From DASPXY01 sp038227745 (GTDB taxonomy: Bacteria; Planctomycetota; Planctomycetia; Gemmatales; Gemmataceae): a stretch of DNA of 7,713 nucleotides. A program made the translations under genes and the position numbers. Below are positions 5,858-7,713 of the stretch, in pieces (the first letter of the stretch is position 1; each line of letters starts with the position of its first letter). The stretch spans positions 1-7,713 of the forward strand of contig JBBRPS010000496.1 in NCBI GenBank assembly GCA_038227745.1, in the 5' to 3' direction. The notes under the pieces were generated by a model, which was not told where the DNA came from, searched no databases, and saw only the letters and a program-made list of their open reading frames with translations.

Positions 5858-7117
5858 ATGTCCGACCAGATTCCTCCCCACGGCGGCCTCGTTGAACCCG
5901 TCGATTGCATGGTATCCGCCGCCGAAGTCGAGGAGTTCCGCCGCCAGGCCGCCGGCCTCAAGCGGGTTCCCGTCAGTGACGCTGATTTGTCCAGCCTGTA
6001 TCGCTTCGGTGACGGCGGCCTCAGCCCACTCACCGGCCCGATGGACCGCGCCACCTATGACCGCGTCCTCGACGAGGAAATCATCCTCCACGACGGCAAG
6101 GCGTACGCCTGGACCATCCCCATCTCCTTCCCCGTGGACGCCGAGCTGGGCCGCTCCCTCAAGAGCGGCGAGACGGTCGCGCTGGTCAACAGCAAGGACG
6201 AAATCGTCGGCACCCTCGCCGTCAGCGACGTCTTCCCCTGGGACAAGCAGCGCTACATCAAGGGCGTCTACGCCACCGAGCGCACCGACCACCCCGGCGG
6301 CCGGATGACGATGGAAGACCCGCGCGACACACTGCTGGGCGGCACGGTGCGCGTGCTGCCGCCGCCGAAGAACCCCGAGTACGGGCAGTTCGTGCTGTCG
6401 CCGCGCGAGACGCGGGCGCTGTTCCGGCAGAAGGGCTGGGAGCGCGTGGTGGCGTTCCAGACGCGCAACCCGCTGCACCGCGCCCACGAGTACGCCCTGG
6501 TGGTCGGCGTCGAGAAACTGACGCGCGCGGGCCACTTCGCCGGCGCCGTGCTCAACCCGCTCGTCGGCGAGACCAAGGGCGACGACGTCAACGCCGTCAA
6601 CCGCATGCGCACCTACCGCGCCCTGATTGAGAACAAGGCGCTGGGCGAGGGCGACGTCGATGAGGAGTTGTGGAAGAAGGTCGGGCGGAAGTTCACCGAC
6701 AACCTGATCTTGCTGGGGCTGGACATCAAGATGTTCTACGCCGGGCCGAAGGAGGCGATCATGCACGCCATCTACCGGCAGAACTTCGGCTTCACGGACA
6801 TCATCATCGGCCGCAAGCACGCCGACGCTCCCTACGACGACGGCAAGGACATCTGGGACGGCCTGGCGGCGCAGCGCAAGTTCGACGAGCTGAAGGGCGA
6901 CCTGAAGATCGAGCCGGTGAAGGTCGGCTTCGCGGCGTACTACGAGGAACTGGGCCGCGTTGGCCTCGTCGAGGAGTGCGCCCCGAAGGGCTACAAGCAG
7001 GTGTCGATCAGCGGCCGCGACCTGCGCGAGAAACTGCGGGCGGGCGAGTTGCCCGACGCGCGCGTGATGCGCCCGGAGACGGCGAAGATCCTCATCGAGT
7101 CGATGAAGGGGAAGTGA
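5858..7117 (+). CDS. sat: Sulfate adenylyltransferase (ATP sulfurylase)
   Basis: A 419-residue monofunctional ATP sulfurylase that converts ATP and sulfate to adenosine 5'-phosphosulfate and pyrophosphate, the first step of sulfate activation in the cytosol. It opens with PHGGLVEPV, typical of the family. A PUA-like N-terminal domain (about 1-165) follows, with FGDGGLSPLTGPM at 50-62. The catalytic nucleotidyltransferase domain has QTRNPLHRAHE (201-211; the QxRNPxHxxHE active-site motif), MFYAGPKEAIMHAIYRQNFG (292-311) and SISGRDLREKL (383-393). The phosphate-binding loop usually written GRDHAG reads GRKHADAP (318-325), perhaps a subgroup variant. I chose ATG 5858 because GGAGAG lies 9 nt upstream and family-like sequence begins there. 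An in-frame ATG at 5723 is possible but less likely. There is no APS kinase or APS reductase gene beside it. A hairpin 36 nt after the stop probably ends the transcript. Confidence 0.95.
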   Translation: MSDQIPPHGGLVEPVDCMVSAAEVEEFRRQAAGLKRVPVSDADLSSLYRFGDGGLSPLTGPMDRATYDRVLDEEIILHDGKAYAWTIPISFPVDAELGRSLKSGETVALVNSKDEIVGTLAVSDVFPWDKQRYIKGVYATERTDHPGGRMTMEDPRDTLLGGTVRVLPPPKNPEYGQFVLSPRETRALFRQKGWERVVAFQTRNPLHRAHEYALVVGVEKLTRAGHFAGAVLNPLVGETKGDDVNAVNRMRTYRALIENKALGEGDVDEELWKKVGRKFTDNLILLGLDIKMFYAGPKEAIMHAIYRQNFGFTDIIIGRKHADAPYDDGKDIWDGLAAQRKFDELKGDLKIEPVKVGFAAYYEELGRVGLVEECAPKGYKQVSISGRDLREKLRAGELPDARVMRPETAKILIESMKGK

Positions 7118-7153
7118 CGCCGCCGATGGCGCGATGCCTTTCGGTTTCATCAG

Positions 7154-7191
7154 CCCGGGGCGCCAGTGCGGATCGTCAGCGGCGCCCCGGG
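7154..7191 (+). terminator. GC-rich hairpin, probable terminator of sat
   Basis: A perfect 11-bp inverted repeat: CCCGGGGCGCC (7154-7164), 16-nt loop, GGCGCCCCGGG (7181-7191). It begins 36 nt after the sat stop codon. The next bases are AGAAAGCTGG with no T-tract, so termination efficiency is uncertain. Confidence 0.6.
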
Positions 7192-7227
7192 AGAAAGCTG
7201 GAAGGGGGTTGGGAGTTGATTGACACA

Positions 7228-7259
7228 GCCCCGTCCCCCCGGACTCCCATTGACGGGGC
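7228..7259 (+). repeat. Inverted repeat overlapping the -35 of the antitoxin-like gene
   Basis: GCCCCGTC (7228-7235) and GACGGGGC (7252-7259) form a perfect 8-bp stem with a 16-nt loop. The right arm overlaps the promoter-like TTGACG (7250-7255). It could be an operator, or a second hairpin of a bipartite terminator after sat. Confidence 0.4.
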
Positions 7260-7279
7260 ATTCGGGCATGCGACCATAC
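7250..7279 (+). promoter_or_regulatory. Putative promoter of the antitoxin-like gene
   Basis: TTGACG (7250-7255), an 18-nt spacer and CCATAC (7274-7279) look like a sigma-70-type promoter. The -10 ends only 4 nt before the ATG at 7284, which would place transcription start at or just inside the start codon. No Shine-Dalgarno sequence lies before that ATG. Together these suggest a leaderless mRNA. An alternative -35, TTGACA at 7220-7225, has no -10 at the usual distance. Confidence 0.45.
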
Positions 7280-7287
7280 CCGTATGG
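7274..7287. promoter_or_regulatory. Palindromic operator-like site over the start codon
   Basis: CCATAC-CC-GTATGG is a perfect 6-bp-arm dyad covering the presumed -10 element and the ATG (7284-7286). Toxin-antitoxin operons are usually autorepressed through such palindromes near the -10, so binding by the encoded small protein, alone or with its partner, is a reasonable inference. Confidence 0.45.
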
Positions 7288-7493
7288 ACACGAAAGAACA
7301 GAGCGTCATTCCCCCGGATATCCTGGCCGAACTGCACCAGGCCGCCGACCGAGCGGCTGCGGGCGTGCATGACACCGAGGCCATGAAGCGCGCTTGTGAC
7401 CGGATGGACCGCATGCGCGAGGAACTGCGCCGCAAGCACGGCGACATGAACGTCGCTGTCGATCTCATCCGCGAGGCCCGAGACGAGGAATGA
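7284..7493 (+). CDS. Small antitoxin-like protein
   Basis: A 69-residue, highly charged and apparently all-helical protein starting MDTKEQSVIPPDILAEL. A central segment EAMKRACDRMDRMREELRRKHG (about 32-53) is amphipathic, and the C-terminus is acidic (LIREARDEE). I associate similar small proteins with planctomycete genomes, where they often precede a PIN-domain (VapC-like) toxin gene. That assignment rests on overall resemblance, not a diagnostic motif. Support from context: the stop overlaps the next ATG (ATGA), typical of antitoxin-toxin pairs, and a palindrome covers the start. The ATG has no Shine-Dalgarno. The ORF is intact, but its presumed partner is interrupted. The alternative is an unrelated small hypothetical protein. 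Confidence 0.65.
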   Translation: MDTKEQSVIPPDILAELHQAADRAAAGVHDTEAMKRACDRMDRMREELRRKHGDMNVAVDLIREARDEE

Positions 7494-7588
7494 AGTACGT
7501 CCCTATGCCGTTGAAGTTTTCAGGCAGATTCGGCCATAAGTGCCTTCCGGACAGCCGGTTAGCTGCTGTGGTCGTAACTTCTCAATAA
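7490..7588 (+). pseudogene. Interrupted partner gene, possibly the 5' end of a VapC-like toxin
   Basis: An ATG at 7490 overlaps the upstream stop as ATGA and opens a 32-codon frame. It reads MKYV, a common beginning of PIN-domain toxins (usually continuing to a first-strand D), and then turns into PMPLKFSGRFGHK, which looks like no protein family. The frame stops at TAA 7586-7588. Codon use changes at about 7503, where sequence with lower GC leads up to a transposase start. The simplest reading is that a mobile element was inserted a few codons into the toxin gene and the remainder lies beyond the window. Only four residues support the toxin identity. Confidence 0.4.
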
Positions 7589-7713
7589 CCCTTGAAAAGA
7601 GGCGCAGCTGATCGGGGGTCGCTTTCCTATTCTGGAAAGTATGCGAATCGACATTCCCCCAATCCCCGCCGCCGAACGCACGCCGCTCGTCGAGGCGCTG
7701 CTGGCCATCCTCG
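7503..7713 (+). mobile_element. Left part of an IS66-family-like insertion sequence (partial)
   Basis: From about 7503 the sequence loses the local GC bias and carries no plausible native gene before the transposase start at 7641. The left boundary is approximate, between about 7500 and 7515, and was set by where the MKYV frame stops resembling a protein. I did not find the GTAA-type end typical of classical IS66 elements, so the terminal repeat is unproven. The right end and any target duplication lie outside the window. Confidence 0.45.
7641..7713 (+). CDS. IS66-family transposase (TnpC-like), N-terminal fragment
   Basis: The first 24 codons of a gene cut by the window end, reading MRIDIPPIPAAERTPLVEAL and then LAIL. 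This matches my memory of the start of IS66-type transposases from planctomycetes, which begin with a short Pro-rich stretch and then a helix leading into a leucine-zipper region. A GGAAAG lies immediately before the ATG, too close to be a good Shine-Dalgarno. GGGGG at 7614-7618 is farther off. An in-frame TGA at 7593-7595 excludes a much longer N-terminus. No TnpA or TnpB gene precedes it, as in the short one-gene IS66 variants. The identification is provisional because so little is visible. Confidence 0.55.
   Translation, partial: MRIDIPPIPAAERTPLVEALLAIL

Noticed and set aside
5702..7468. A 588-codon minus-strand frame antisense to sat
   Set aside because: It is explained by G/C-ending codons of sat leaving the opposite frame without stops. 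The product is low-complexity and overlaps unrelated genes and intergenic signals.
7503..7560. Classical IS66 terminal inverted repeat (GTAA-type end)
   Set aside because: No such sequence is visible at the apparent boundary, and the opposite end is outside the window, so no repeat was annotated.

Overview
The window looks like a piece of a high-GC planctomycete chromosome, probably from the Gemmataceae. This is inferred from several signs together: strong G/C preference at third codon positions, frequent GTG and TTG starts with good Shine-Dalgarno sites, secreted proteins of a 'YYPLKVG..W.Y' type, a DNRLRE-like exported protein, a small antitoxin-like protein of a kind I associate with that group, and the start of an IS66-type transposase. 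No rRNA, tRNA or CRISPR array was seen. Bases 1-46 hold only the 3' flank of the first gene.

Left part (47-2787, minus strand): a PLP-dependent cysteine desulfurase-like aminotransferase (47-1282) lies downstream of an exported two-domain protein (1375-2787), which has a carbohydrate-binding-like N-terminal part and a DNRLRE-like C-terminal part. A 16-bp perfect GC-rich hairpin (1327-1365) directly follows the exported protein and probably ends its transcript.

Middle (2788-5695, plus strand): a 200-bp divergent region leads to a tandem pair of paralogous exported proteins. The first has an ordinary signal peptide (2988-3614) and the second is a lipoprotein (3637-4221). They share a YYPLKVG motif near the N-terminus and a YWFAPGVG motif near the C-terminus. 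Next come the FAD-binding subunit (4341-5210) and the [2Fe-2S] subunit (5213-5695) of a xanthine dehydrogenase/CO dehydrogenase-type molybdenum hydroxylase, 2 nt apart. The large molybdopterin-binding catalytic subunit is absent from the window.

Right part (5696-7713, plus strand): a 162-nt AT-richer leader with three inverted repeats precedes sat, an ATP sulfurylase (5858-7117). A perfect 11-bp hairpin follows sat. After it comes a small antitoxin-like gene (7284-7493) whose start codon lies inside a near-perfect palindrome overlapping a promoter-like -10. A partner gene begins by ATGA overlap but loses any recognisable toxin sequence after about four codons, apparently because an IS66-family element was inserted there. 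The element's transposase starts at 7641 and runs off the window.

Functionally, these are small independent units rather than one pathway: a PLP enzyme, cell-envelope or secreted proteins, the electron-transfer half of a molybdenum hydroxylase, sulfate activation (SO4 + ATP to APS), and a damaged toxin-antitoxin locus. The points most worth checking are the missing hydroxylase large subunit, the structured sat leader, and the antitoxin operator with the interrupted toxin.
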